Origin: Haloimpatiens sp042688525
Lineage (GTDB): Bacteria > Bacillota > Clostridia > Clostridiales > Clostridiaceae
Reading direction: 5' to 3'
Assembly: GCF_042688525.2 (NCBI RefSeq)
Contig: NZ_JBHWAB010000001.1
Coordinates: 1,736,001 to 1,800,000, forward strand
DNA: 64,000 bases
Under the pieces are notes generated by a model. It was not told the DNA's origin. It made no database searches and saw only the letters and a program-made list of their open reading frames with translations. The position numbers and the translations under genes were made by a program. Shown in pieces: positions 1 to 8,978 of this stretch (within the stretch, counting starts at the first letter, position 1; each line of letters begins with the position of its first letter).

Positions 1-1
1 A

Positions 2-709
2 TATGAACAAATACAAGAAATTAAAGATTTATATGAAAGCTTTGAAGAAAATGACAACTGTAAAATATTTAATAATAAGGAATTTGGTTATAGAAAAATA
101 ACCATAGAAAGACCTCTTAAATTGAGTTTTAAGGTAAATAAAGAAGCAATAGAAAGAGTGAAGGAAACAAAACAATTCATAAATTTAGCAGTATCTAAGA
201 AAAAGAATGAGGATGTAAAGGCTCAAGAAGAAACATTAGGAAGAGAACAACAAGAGAAATTAATAAAAATGTTAGAAAGTTTTGATTCAAATAAAGAATA
301 TTTAAATAGAGAAGAATTTATAAAAGAACTTAAAGAAAAAGCTAAAGAGGGTGGAATTACTTTAAAAGCAGCACTTTTAAAAGCTATATGGAAGACCATT
401 GGAAGAAGAAATGAAAATGCAGATATATGCAGAGATTCAAAAGGAAATATAGAAAGTGATTCCAACTTAAAGGATACAGAGTCAATCCCATTAAAAGAAG
501 ATATAAAGGCTTACTTTGAAAGAGAAGTAAAACCACATGTACCTGATGCTTATATGGATGAAAGTACTTTTAATAATATAGGCTATGAAATACCATTTAC
601 TAGACATTTCTATAAATATGAAAAACTAAGACCTTTTGCTGAAATAATGAAAGAAGTAGAAGAACTAGAAAATGAAATAGCATTAGAAATAAGGAAGGTG
701 CTAAGCTAA
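2..709 (+). CDS. hsdM: Type I restriction-modification methyltransferase subunit HsdM, C-terminal part (cut by window edge)
   Basis: The reading frame is open from base 2 to the stop at 709, so the gene continues upstream of the window. The visible 235 residues match the tail of HsdM: a YRKITIERPL segment followed by a charged helical region and a closing KYEKLRPFAEIMKEVEEL-like helix, which in the family contacts HsdS. The catalytic NPPF and SAM motifs lie upstream and are not visible. A TTG at 122 is only an internal codon, not the start. The stop overlaps the hsdS start by one base (TAATG), showing translational coupling. Identity is well supported by the order hsdM-hsdS-hsdR. Methylation activity cannot be judged from this fragment. 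Confidence 0.9.
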   Translation, partial: YEQIQEIKDLYESFEENDNCKIFNNKEFGYRKITIERPLKLSFKVNKEAIERVKETKQFINLAVSKKKNEDVKAQEETLGREQQEKLIKMLESFDSNKEYLNREEFIKELKEKAKEGGITLKAALLKAIWKTIGRRNENADICRDSKGNIESDSNLKDTESIPLKEDIKAYFEREVKPHVPDAYMDESTFNNIGYEIPFTRHFYKYEKLRPFAEIMKEVEELENEIALEIRKVLS

Positions 710-2028
710 TGAAGTACAGATATAGAAATGAAGAGGAAATGAAGGATAGTGGAATTGAGTGGATAGGAAGGATACCTAAAAATTGGAGTATAAGTAGAAT
801 TGATAAGGAGTTTATTGTTAGAAATGAGAAGGTAAGTGATAAAGATTTTTCACCATTATCAGTAACTAAGCAAGGAATATTACCACAATTAGAGAATGTA
901 GCGAAATCAGATAACAATGATAATAGAAAAAAAGTTCTTAAAGGTGATTTTGTTATTAATAGTAGAGCTGATAGAAAAGGTTCATGTGGAGTTTCGACTT
1001 ATGATGGTTCAGTTTCTTTAATTTGTAATGTTTTAACACCTAAATATTTAGAGTCACAATATGTTCATAGTCTATTTAGAAATTATTATTTTTCAGAGGA
1101 ATTTTATAGATGGGGTAGTGGTATTGTTGACGATTTATGGTCTACTAATATTGAAAAAATGAAAAAAATAAATATTCCAATTCCAAATGAAAATGAAGAT
1201 AAGAAAATAGCAAACTTTTTAGAAAAAAAAACAACTGAATTTGATTCTATAATTTCAAAAAAAGAAGCATTAATTCAAAAATTAGAAGAGGTTAAAAAAA
1301 GTCTTATAAGTGAAATTGTAACAGGTAAGGTTAAGGTAGTTAAAACTTCTGATGGATATAAGCTTATAGAAAGAAAAAAAGAAGAAATGAAGGATAGTGG
1401 AGTTGAGTGGTTGGGGAAGATACCTAGTTATTGGAAAAGAATAAAAGTTTCAAGGATAGCTAATGTAGTAAGAGGTGCTTCTCCAAGACCAGCTGGTGAT
1501 CCAAATTATTTTGGTGGAAACGATGTACCGTGGATTACTGTAGCTGAAGTAACTAAAGATGAAAATAAGCTTTTAGATTCTGTTTCAGCTTATCTAACAT
1601 CATTAGGAAAAATACAAAGTAGATATTTAGAAGAGGGAACATTAATAATGAGTAATAGTGGAGCAACATTAGGTGTACCAAAAATATTAAATATAAGTGG
1701 GTGTATTAATGACGGTTCTTTAGCATTTTTAAACTTAGATATTGATAAAAATTATCTATATTACTTATTAAAAAGTAGAACTAAGATTTTTCGAGAAGAA
1801 ATGCAGATTTCTGGGCAACCAAATTTAAATACAGATGTTGTGAAATCACTAGATATACTTAAACCACTTGAAGAAGAACAAAGGATAATTGCAGAATACT
1901 TAGATTGTGAAATAGATCAGATAAATGTTTTGATAGAAAAATCAAATTATCAAATTGGGAAATTAAAAGAAGCCAAACAAAGTCTAATAAGTGAAGCAGT
2001 TACAGGTAAAATTGAAATTTTAGATTAG
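709..2028 (+). CDS. hsdS: Type I restriction-modification specificity subunit HsdS
   Basis: This 439-residue protein recognises the two halves of the DNA target for the HsdMS methylase and HsdRMS nuclease. It shows the expected two-fold architecture. A conserved opening block EEMKDSGIEWIGRIP near residue 9 recurs as EEMKDSGVEWLGKIP near residue 225, and each half closes with a KKSLISEIVTGK or KQSLISEAVTGK element. Two divergent target recognition domains lie between them, at roughly 27-160 and 243-380, with coiled-coil spacers after each. The duplicated blocks are also similar at DNA level (about 735-790 and 1381-1438), which would allow domain swapping by recombination. It starts at an ATG overlapping the hsdM stop. 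The target sequence cannot be predicted. Confidence 0.93.
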   Translation: MKYRYRNEEEMKDSGIEWIGRIPKNWSISRIDKEFIVRNEKVSDKDFSPLSVTKQGILPQLENVAKSDNNDNRKKVLKGDFVINSRADRKGSCGVSTYDGSVSLICNVLTPKYLESQYVHSLFRNYYFSEEFYRWGSGIVDDLWSTNIEKMKKINIPIPNENEDKKIANFLEKKTTEFDSIISKKEALIQKLEEVKKSLISEIVTGKVKVVKTSDGYKLIERKKEEMKDSGVEWLGKIPSYWKRIKVSRIANVVRGASPRPAGDPNYFGGNDVPWITVAEVTKDENKLLDSVSAYLTSLGKIQSRYLEEGTLIMSNSGATLGVPKILNISGCINDGSLAFLNLDIDKNYLYYLLKSRTKIFREEMQISGQPNLNTDVVKSLDILKPLEEEQRIIAEYLDCEIDQINVLIEKSNYQIGKLKEAKQSLISEAVTGKIEILD

Positions 2029-2105
2029 TTATAAAATCTAAATTTAAAAATCTTTATGGTTTACAACTAACCTATTGATATAATAATTTTGAGGGAAGGA
2101 GATGT

Positions 2106-3266
2106 ATGAGAGTGAAGATAGAAAAAATAAGATACGATGGTCATAAGTTATTTAATAATTTAGAGATAGATTTTAAAGATTCAAATGAAGATATATTAAA
2201 CACTATTGTTATTATTGGTGAAAATGGCTCTGGAAAAACTACATTATTAAAAAGCATTTATGAAGCTTTTGATATAAATGAGCGAGGTTATAAAGAAGTG
2301 AGAAACAATAATGTAGAGTTAACCCCAGCTTTATATACAGTAACTGTAAAGTTAAGGGATAATGAATGTGGTACATTGCATCCTGACGGACACTGTTTTG
2401 AATTGGATAAAAATGATCCTAAGGTTGTATATATGCCAGCAGAAATTAATTTTGAAAAAATTAATAAAGTGGATAATACATTAAATTTTACGCCAAGTTT
2501 CCAAAATATTATTGATCAAAATATAACTCAAAACATACCATCATTTATAGCAACTAAAATAAATAAGGAAATATTTAAAAATAGAGATAAGACTATAGGT
2601 GAAGTTATAGATAAAGTTTGTGATGATATAAATAGCATATTTTCCATTATGGATTTAGATGTTAAGTTAGTAGGTCTTTCTGAAACTAGTGAAACAAAAC
2701 CTATATTTAGAAATAGCTTAGGAAAAGAATTTGATATTACTGGATTATCTTCAGGGGAAAAACAATTATTTTTGAGGGCATTATCTTTGAAATTTTTAGA
2801 AGTGAATAATTCTGTGATTTTAATTGATGAGCCAGAAATATCATTGCATCCAGAGTGGCAAAGAAAGATAATTAATGTTTATGAAAGTATAGGTGAAAAT
2901 AATCAATTTATTATAGCAACTCATTCACCACATATTATTGGTAATATAGAATCAAAACAATTACGTATTATGAAGAAAGAAAAAGATGGTATTAAACTTG
3001 TTAATAATGATGAATTAAATGAAACTTATGGAAAAAATATAGGTGATATATTAAGTACAACTATGAAAATTGACAGCTTAAGGAATGAGGATATTACAAC
3101 TAAATTAAATAAAGCCTATGAATTATTAAATAAAAATTTATATGATACAGAAGAGTTTAAAGAAACATTTAATTATTTAAGAAAGTATTTAGGAGATTTA
3201 GATAAAGATATTATGAGAATAAGATTGGATATATCTGTTAGGAATAAGAAAAATGCTAAAAGTTAA
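2106..3266 (+). CDS. ptuA: AAA/ABC-type ATPase, Septu PtuA-like (Rlo-type gene inside a type I locus)
   Basis: This 386-residue P-loop ATPase is of the OLD/AAA_21 type. Walker A GENGSGKTT is near residue 38, an ABC-like signature LSSGEKQ near 214, Walker B VILIDEPEISLHPEW near 237 and a His switch IIATHSPH near 267. Its last 14 bases overlap the next gene, an HNH protein, and this ATPase-plus-HNH pair is the composition of the Septu anti-phage system, in which PtuA assembles with the PtuB nuclease. It begins 77 bases after hsdS with a strong GGGAAGGAG site, and a TATAAT at 2079-2084 hints at separate transcription. ATPases of this kind are also known as restriction-linked ORFs in type I loci. 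Assignment to Septu rests on pairing and motifs, not on an alignment. Confidence 0.8.
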   Translation: MRVKIEKIRYDGHKLFNNLEIDFKDSNEDILNTIVIIGENGSGKTTLLKSIYEAFDINERGYKEVRNNNVELTPALYTVTVKLRDNECGTLHPDGHCFELDKNDPKVVYMPAEINFEKINKVDNTLNFTPSFQNIIDQNITQNIPSFIATKINKEIFKNRDKTIGEVIDKVCDDINSIFSIMDLDVKLVGLSETSETKPIFRNSLGKEFDITGLSSGEKQLFLRALSLKFLEVNNSVILIDEPEISLHPEWQRKIINVYESIGENNQFIIATHSPHIIGNIESKQLRIMKKEKDGIKLVNNDELNETYGKNIGDILSTTMKIDSLRNEDITTKLNKAYELLNKNLYDTEEFKETFNYLRKYLGDLDKDIMRIRLDISVRNKKNAKS

Positions 3267-3858
3267 TAAAGAACAAGAGCCAAACTTTTTATTAGAATAT
3301 AAGAAAAAATACTCTCCTAAATCATGGAATGATTACAATAAAGATGATATAAAAGCTAAGATAAAAGAAAATATTTTAGTTATAGAACAATATGAATATT
3401 GTCCTTATTGTGAAAAGAGAATATATGATAATAATGATGGGCATATAGAGCATATTAAACCAAGAGATAACTATCCCAAAGAGTTTCAGAATTATAATAA
3501 CCTGTTGGTTTCATGCAATCAAAAAAATAGTTGTGGAATGTATAAAAAGAATAAGTATGATGACAAATTCATAAATCCTGTTATAGATAATCCAGAGAAT
3601 TATTTTAGTTATAATATTGCTAATGGAGAAATAATACCCAAAAGTAATGATGAACATAGCAATGAATACATGAGAGTAACGTATACAATAGAGATTTTAA
3701 ACTTGAATTGTTATGAGTTAAAAGAAGCTAGGAAGGCTTTGATAGATATATTAGAAGTTTATAGGGGAAATTATGAGGAATATAATGAATATCTACAGTT
3801 TTTTATTGATGATGGTCATAACTTTCCAAGTTTAATAAAGTTATATATGCAATTGTAG
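3253..3858 (+). CDS. ptuB: HNH endonuclease, Septu PtuB-like (TIGR02646-type)
   Basis: This 201-residue protein has a zinc-binding HNH fold. CPYC begins near residue 50, followed by GHIEHIKPRD with the metal-binding histidines around 66-69, then NNLLVSCNQKNSCG with a second cysteine pair and a trailing N-P element (FINPVIDNP). This arrangement matches the TIGR02646 family, whose members are the nuclease halves of Septu and of some retron systems. It overlaps the upstream ATPase gene by 14 bases, so the two are translationally coupled and probably form one complex. No transmembrane segment or signal is seen. The nuclease residues look intact, so the pair may be active. What it cuts is not shown by the sequence. 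Confidence 0.8.
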   Translation: MLKVNKEQEPNFLLEYKKKYSPKSWNDYNKDDIKAKIKENILVIEQYEYCPYCEKRIYDNNDGHIEHIKPRDNYPKEFQNYNNLLVSCNQKNSCGMYKKNKYDDKFINPVIDNPENYFSYNIANGEIIPKSNDEHSNEYMRVTYTIEILNLNCYELKEARKALIDILEVYRGNYEEYNEYLQFFIDDGHNFPSLIKLYMQL

Positions 3859-3873
3859 AATGGGGGAAGAGGT

Positions 3874-6852
3874 TTGTTACCTAAGGAGAAAAACTTAGAA
3901 GAAAGCATTGAAAATTATTTAGTTTCCAGTGGATATGAACAAGGAGTTTCACAGGAATTTGATTTGCAATATTGTTTATTTACTGAGGATTTATTTAGAT
4001 TTTTAAAAGCTACTCAAAAGGATTTAGTAGATGAGTTTAAATCTAACTACGGAAGTAATTGGAAAAAGTTATTTTTAGATTTAGTTAATTCAAATATAAA
4101 AAGAAGAGGGCTTATTCACGTTTTAAGGAATGGTATTGAAGATATCATGATGAATGGTACTTTTAGGTTGTTTTATAATAAGCCCAATGTAAGTTCTAAT
4201 AAAACTGACTTAAACAACTATAAAGAGAATATTTTTAAGATTACAAGACAGCTTAAATATAGTGATAAACATAATAATACTTTAGATGTGGTGTTATCTT
4301 TAAATGGTTTCCCAGTTATAGTTATGGAGCTTAAAAATCAATTTACAGGACAAAATGTTTATAATGCTATAAGGCAGTTTAAGGAAGATAGAAGTCCTAA
4401 GGAAAAGTTATTTGGATTTAATAAAAGAGTATTAGTTTATTTTGCGGTAGATACTGATGAAGTATATATGACAACAGAGCTTAAAGGAACTAAGACTTTC
4501 TTTTTGCCATTTAACAAAGGGTTTAATAGAGGAAAAGGAAACCCTACAGTAGAAGGTAAGGAAAAAACTTGTTATCTTTGGGAGGATATATTAAGTAAAG
4601 ATAGTTTACTAGATATTATTAAAAGATTTTACTTTATAGAAAAGAAAGATAAAAAGGAAAGGGCTATTTTCCCAAGATATCATCAGTTAGATGCTGTGAG
4701 AAAGATTGTAGCGGATTTAAAAAAGAATAAAGCCGGATTAAATTATCTTATAGAACATAGTGCAGGTAGTGGTAAGACAAATACTATAGCATGGACAGCT
4801 CAGAGATTATCGAGTTTACATGATGAAGAGGATAATGCAATATTTGATTCAATTATTGTAGTTACAGATAGAAAGGTACTTGATAAGCAACTTCAAGATG
4901 CTATATATCAGCTTGAACATAAAAAGGGATTAGTACTTAAAATAGATGATAAGAAAAATTCAACGGACTTAGCCAATGCTATAACAAGTGGTATTAAGAT
5001 AATAATTACTACAATACAAAAGTTCCCTTATGCGCTTGAAAAAATTAAAAAATTAGAAAAGAGAAAATATGCTGTTATTATAGATGAGGCACATTCTTCT
5101 ACAGCAGGTGAAAACATGAGTGCATTAAAGGAAACTTTAGCAGGTAAAACATTAGAAGAAGCAGCTAGAGAACAAGCAGATGAAGAAAAAAATGAAAAAT
5201 CTAGTATGGACAAGATGTCTGAATTAATTGAAAAAAGAACGGATTTAAAAAATATTAGTTTCTTTGCATTTACAGCTACACCTAAAAATAAGACAATGCA
5301 GATATTTGGGAGAATTGGAGAAGATGGAAAGCCTCATGAATTCCACTTATATTCTATGAAACAAGCAATAGAAGAAAAGTTTATATTAGATGTTCTTAAA
5401 AATTATATGCCAGTAAGTGTTTATTATAAGGTTGGAAAGAAAATAGATGATAACCCAGAGTTTGATAAGGGTGAAGCTAAAAGAGCTATTAATAAATTTG
5501 TTAGTTTAAATGAATATAATATAAGAATTAAGGTTGAAACCATAGTAGATGATTTTATGGAAAATAGAGTTATGTGGATAGGTGGAAAAGCTAAGGCAAT
5601 GCTTGTTACTTCCAGCAGACTTCATGCTGTAAGATATAAAATAGCAATAGATAAATATATAAAAGAAAAGGGATATAATATCAAAGCATTAGTGGCTTTT
5701 TCAGGAACTGTTAATGATGAAGGGGAAGAATATACTGAAGTATCTATGAATAAAGAAGTGGCTTCAGATATTACGGAAACAAATTTAACAAACATATTTG
5801 ATAAGGATGAGTTTAAAATTCTTATTGTTGCAGATAAATATCAAACAGGTTTTGACCAACCAAAGCTATGTGTTATGTATGTAGATAAAAAGTTAGATGG
5901 TGTAAAAACTGTACAAACTCTCTCAAGATTAAACAGAATTTATCCTGATAAACAAACATTTATTTTAGATTTTCAAAATTCAGTAGAAGATATTCGGGAA
6001 GCATACAAGCCTTATTTTGAGATGACTAATATAGATAAGGTTACAGATCCAAATGTAGTAAATGACTTATGGTATCAGCTTCATGAATATGGAGTATATT
6101 ATGACGAAGAAGTAAATGATTTTGCTACCCTTTTCTATAAAGAAAAAAGAACAAATACACAAGATGGTAAAATGAATAGCATAATTGATAGAGGGGTAGA
6201 AAGATATTGTTTTATTGAAGCTGATGATGAGAAGCAAGCAGATGAGTTTAAAAAGAAAGCACAGAAATATATAACATTCTATAATTTTTTACTTCAAATA
6301 TATCCTTTGAAGAACTTAAATCTTTTAAGACTTCAGGTTTATTTAGTAGCTTTGTTAAAGAAGGTGCCTAAGAAAGGGAAAGAAAGAGTAAATCTTGATG
6401 ATGTTTTAAGCTTGGATTATTATAAGCTTAAAAAATTAGGTATAGATGAGAAGAGAGGTTCAGATATTTCTTTAAGCTATGGAGAAGGAGAGTTAATTGG
6501 AATATCAGAAAATGCTAAATCACGAATAGGAGAAACACAGGAAGAATATTTAGATGACATAATAAAAAGAATAAATGATGTGTTTGGTATTGGTTTAACT
6601 GAAGAAGATAGAATAGTAATTGACCAGTACGAAGAAATGTTTAAGCAAGATAAAGCTATAATGGATATAGCTAGAGCAAATAGTTATGAAGACTTAGTGA
6701 ATACCTTTGGTAAGACTTATTTTAAAAGGGGAATAGTTAAGACAAAAAATAGAAACGACAGGTTATTGAAAGAGATATTAACTAATTCAAATCTACAAAA
6801 TTTTATGGTTCATTATTTAGCAGAGAAAATATATGATGAAGCTAATAAATAA
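3874..6852 (+). CDS. hsdR: Type I restriction-modification restriction subunit HsdR
   Basis: This 992-residue motor and nuclease subunit translocates DNA and cleaves it. The N-terminal HSDR_N nuclease domain has the PD-(D/E)XK signature: LDVVLSLNG near 137 and VIVMELKN near 150. The SF2 helicase follows with Walker A HSAGSGKT near 296, the DEAH box IIDEAHSS near 404, motif III FTATP near 465, and the motif VI region TLSRLNRIYP near 685. The rest is the C-terminal helical part that docks on HsdM. The start is a TTG at 3874, just after a GGGGGAAGAGG site. No earlier in-frame start has a ribosome site. Full length and intact motifs suggest a working enzyme. It lies 15 bases after ptuB, so the Septu-like pair is inside the operon. 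Confidence 0.94.
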   Translation: MLPKEKNLEESIENYLVSSGYEQGVSQEFDLQYCLFTEDLFRFLKATQKDLVDEFKSNYGSNWKKLFLDLVNSNIKRRGLIHVLRNGIEDIMMNGTFRLFYNKPNVSSNKTDLNNYKENIFKITRQLKYSDKHNNTLDVVLSLNGFPVIVMELKNQFTGQNVYNAIRQFKEDRSPKEKLFGFNKRVLVYFAVDTDEVYMTTELKGTKTFFLPFNKGFNRGKGNPTVEGKEKTCYLWEDILSKDSLLDIIKRFYFIEKKDKKERAIFPRYHQLDAVRKIVADLKKNKAGLNYLIEHSAGSGKTNTIAWTAQRLSSLHDEEDNAIFDSIIVVTDRKVLDKQLQDAIYQLEHKKGLVLKIDDKKNSTDLANAITSGIKIIITTIQKFPYALEKIKKLEKRKYAVIIDEAHSSTAGENMSALKETLAGKTLEEAAREQADEEKNEKSSMDKMSELIEKRTDLKNISFFAFTATPKNKTMQIFGRIGEDGKPHEFHLYSMKQAIEEKFILDVLKNYMPVSVYYKVGKKIDDNPEFDKGEAKRAINKFVSLNEYNIRIKVETIVDDFMENRVMWIGGKAKAMLVTSSRLHAVRYKIAIDKYIKEKGYNIKALVAFSGTVNDEGEEYTEVSMNKEVASDITETNLTNIFDKDEFKILIVADKYQTGFDQPKLCVMYVDKKLDGVKTVQTLSRLNRIYPDKQTFILDFQNSVEDIREAYKPYFEMTNIDKVTDPNVVNDLWYQLHEYGVYYDEEVNDFATLFYKEKRTNTQDGKMNSIIDRGVERYCFIEADDEKQADEFKKKAQKYITFYNFLLQIYPLKNLNLLRLQVYLVALLKKVPKKGKERVNLDDVLSLDYYKLKKLGIDEKRGSDISLSYGEGELIGISENAKSRIGETQEEYLDDIIKRINDVFGIGLTEEDRIVIDQYEEMFKQDKAIMDIARANSYEDLVNTFGKTYFKRGIVKTKNRNDRLLKEILTNSNLQNFMVHYLAEKIYDEANK

Positions 6853-7022
6853 TAAAGTGTTAAAGGGTTTGTTGAAAAAACTGTTTTTATAGGAATTTTA
6901 AATGAAATGAATCTATAATGCTTGTAATAAAATAAGTAAAAAATATAATATTTTCAGAATAGATAAGTAATAGATTTTAGCTATGAAAATAAATCAGTTT
7001 CATGTTAGAGAAGGTGTGGAGA

Positions 7023-8027
7023 ATGTTAATCCCAATAAAAATAAAAGATTCTATAGAAATTGAAGATATTGAAATAGAAAATACAAACTTTAAATCCTTA
7101 AACTTAAGAGAAGAACATATAGAAGAATTTTTAAGAAAAAACATAGAAGTTATATTTGAAGATGAAACTTTACTTGTTGTTGGAAAGCAAGTTGTAAATA
7201 AAGAAAATGGTAGAAGTGATTTAACTGCAGTAGACCAAAATGGTAACCTTGTACTAATTGAGATTAAGAGAGATGTTGAGGACATTAGGCAAAGAAAAGA
7301 GGCTTTTGAATTTCAAGCTATAAGGTATGCTGCAAGTTATGCAAAACTAAAAACTCCAGATGATTTAGTTGATAAAATATTTGCCTCATACATTGAAAAA
7401 TATAAAGATGAGTTTGATCTTGGAGATTTAACTGCTTATGAAAAGGCATCAAGGATTTTAAATGATTTTCTTGAAAAGAATAATGCCATAAAGACATTTA
7501 ATTCAAAACAAAGAATAATACTCATAGCATCATCTTTTGATAAACAAACATTATCAGCTGCAGCGTGGCTTATAGCTAATAATGTTGATATTAGTTGTTT
7601 TGCATTAAGTCCAATGAGAATACAAGATAATTATTTTATAGATATTAATAGGATATTACCACCACCTTCTTTAGAGGATTTTTACGTTGAGGTGGATGAT
7701 AAAAAACGACCTACATATACAAGTAAGAGTAATACACCTAGTACTAGAACTATACTTCCTGGCATGGACAAATTATTTGAGTGGGGAATTATTAAAGCTG
7801 GAGATGCTGTAGTAATTAAGAATAGAGATAATTCAGAAGCTGCAGTTATTGATAGTAAATATGTTGATTTTAAAGGTGAAAAACTTACATTTAACAAGTG
7901 GGGGCAAAAGGTTACTGGTTGGTCTAGTATTAGAATTTATGATTGGGCTCTAATTAAGGGTAATGACAAAACTCTGCATGAAATGAGGCAAGAGAAAATG
8001 TTATCTCTTGAAAATGAAACAGAATAA
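7023..8027 (+). CDS. DUF91/PD-(D/E)XK nuclease-like protein with C-terminal RAMA-like domain
   Basis: This 334-residue protein is 170 bases downstream of hsdR. The N-terminal half has a PD-(D/E)XK core, GRSDLTAVDQNGNLVLIEIKR, with the Asp near residue 64 and E-x-K near 79-81, as in DUF91 (NucS-like) nucleases. The C-terminal part (about residues 240-325) reads LPGMDKLFEWGIIKAGDAV and later KWGQKVTGWSSIRIY, resembling the RAMA domain found beside DNA methylases and thought to bind modified DNA. I chose the ATG at 7023 because AAGG lies 9 bases upstream. An ATG at 7002 has no ribosome site. The context suggests an accessory defence nuclease that may read methylation state. The domain calls are from memory, and the function is inferred. 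Confidence 0.65.
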   Translation: MLIPIKIKDSIEIEDIEIENTNFKSLNLREEHIEEFLRKNIEVIFEDETLLVVGKQVVNKENGRSDLTAVDQNGNLVLIEIKRDVEDIRQRKEAFEFQAIRYAASYAKLKTPDDLVDKIFASYIEKYKDEFDLGDLTAYEKASRILNDFLEKNNAIKTFNSKQRIILIASSFDKQTLSAAAWLIANNVDISCFALSPMRIQDNYFIDINRILPPPSLEDFYVEVDDKKRPTYTSKSNTPSTRTILPGMDKLFEWGIIKAGDAVVIKNRDNSEAAVIDSKYVDFKGEKLTFNKWGQKVTGWSSIRIYDWALIKGNDKTLHEMRQEKMLSLENETE

Positions 8028-8040
8028 TATTATATATATA

Positions 8041-8080
8041 ACCAGCAGGTAGGCTAATTGAAGTCCGCCTGCTGGTTTTT
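8041..8080 (+). terminator. Intrinsic terminator of the restriction locus
   Basis: ACCAGCAGG (8041-8049) pairs perfectly with CCTGCTGGT (8068-8076) and is followed by a run of T to 8080. It lies 14 bases after the nuclease stop codon and marks the end of the defence locus. Confidence 0.9.
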
Positions 8081-8120
8081 AGTACTTTAAATAAAAGTTT
8101 AACAGAAACTTTAATTTGGG

Positions 8121-8150
8121 AAGACTGGTGAGGTAATCGCTGGTCTTTTT
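8121..8150 (+). terminator. Possible second intrinsic terminator
   Basis: AAGACTGG and CTGGTCTT pair with two G-U wobbles around an 11-base loop, followed by TTTTT. It would back up the stronger terminator just upstream. The wobble pairs make it weaker. Confidence 0.5.
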
Positions 8151-8215
8151 AATTTAAAAAGATATAGATATTAATTTTTAAAGATACGAGTATTATAATA
8201 TAGGGGGGGATAATT

Positions 8216-8515
8216 ATGGAAAATAAATTATATTGTCCAAGATGTAATAATAAATTAATAGCAACACGTCTTACATATGATAAATGTGATATAGAACTAA
8301 TGGGAAATTTTGAACTTAGCAAATTTGACTATCTTTCTAGTAAAGATATAAATTTTATAATTCTTTTTCTGACACATCAAGATAATTTAAAAGCTATACA
8401 AAAAGATACAGGAATATCTTATACTGAAGTAAAGAAGAAATTAGGAGATATTTTTACTAATTTAGGAATTGACCCTTCTAAAGAAGAAGAAAGAGGAGGT
8501 TTCAGAAATGGCTAA
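8216..8515 (+). CDS. DUF2089-like zinc-ribbon regulatory protein
   Basis: This 99-residue protein opens with a zinc ribbon knuckle, YCPRCNNK (cysteines near 7 and 10). A second Cys near 23 (YDKCDIEL) fits a degenerate ribbon. A helix-turn-helix-like segment ALQKD..ISYTEVKKKLGDI occupies roughly residues 60-85. This layout is typical of small DUF2089 proteins thought to act in transcription or anti-sigma control. A GGGGGGAT site lies just before the ATG. Its last 8 bases overlap the next gene, so the two are a coupled pair. Its molecular role is not known to me. Confidence 0.6.
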   Translation: MENKLYCPRCNNKLIATRLTYDKCDIELMGNFELSKFDYLSSKDINFIILFLTHQDNLKAIQKDTGISYTEVKKKLGDIFTNLGIDPSKEEERGGFRNG

Positions 8516-8978
8516 TGTTAAATCTTTACCTATAGAACCTAATGATAGTTTAGTTATTAAAAAAATAAAGGAAAAATTAAATGAGTGTGGTGGTAGAATA
8601 TCGGTACCACTTTTTAGGGGTAAACCATGCGAGATATGGTATGATGACAATGGAAAGGGAGTAGTTTCTCCTAAAATCCCAGTTCCTAATCATTTAACTT
8701 GGGAAGTATTTGATGCTGCAGTTGAAATAGTAATGAAAAATGGAGGTAAAGCAGAAAAAGGTAAGGCTCAATCAGGTGCTAAATTAGGTAGTGATAATCT
8801 TCCGTTGGATTCAGTAGAAGGATATATTGCGAGTAAAGTTCATGGAGTAGAAGAAGGTAAATCAGCATATGGACCAGGATTTGTAGTTTGTGCCATTTTA
8901 GATTGGGCTGGTGTTTGTAAAAATGAAAGAGGATATCTTTCAATTGATCCTAGATTTTTATTAGAATATAATAAATAA
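8508..8978 (+). CDS. Conserved hypothetical protein coupled to the zinc-ribbon gene
   Basis: This 156-residue soluble protein has no recognised family. The start was set at ATG 8508, because AGAGGAGG lies 8 bases upstream. A longer frame from 8469 would begin inside the upstream gene without a ribosome site. The sequence has a basic N-terminal helix, a central region PLFRGKPCEIWYDDNGKG, a Lys/Gly-rich linker near residue 90 (KAEKGKAQSGAKLG) and an aromatic C-terminal domain with GPGFVVCAILDWAG. No membrane segment or signal peptide is seen. The overlap with the zinc-ribbon gene implies co-translation, so the two products may act together. No function is assigned. Confidence 0.65.
   Translation: MANVKSLPIEPNDSLVIKKIKEKLNECGGRISVPLFRGKPCEIWYDDNGKGVVSPKIPVPNHLTWEVFDAAVEIVMKNGGKAEKGKAQSGAKLGSDNLPLDSVEGYIASKVHGVEEGKSAYGPGFVVCAILDWAGVCKNERGYLSIDPRFLLEYNK

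Noticed and set aside
2106..3858. The ATPase and HNH pair as part of a retron
   Set aside because: No reverse transcriptase gene or msr/msd-like RNA is found in the locus, so a stand-alone Septu-type pair is the simpler reading.
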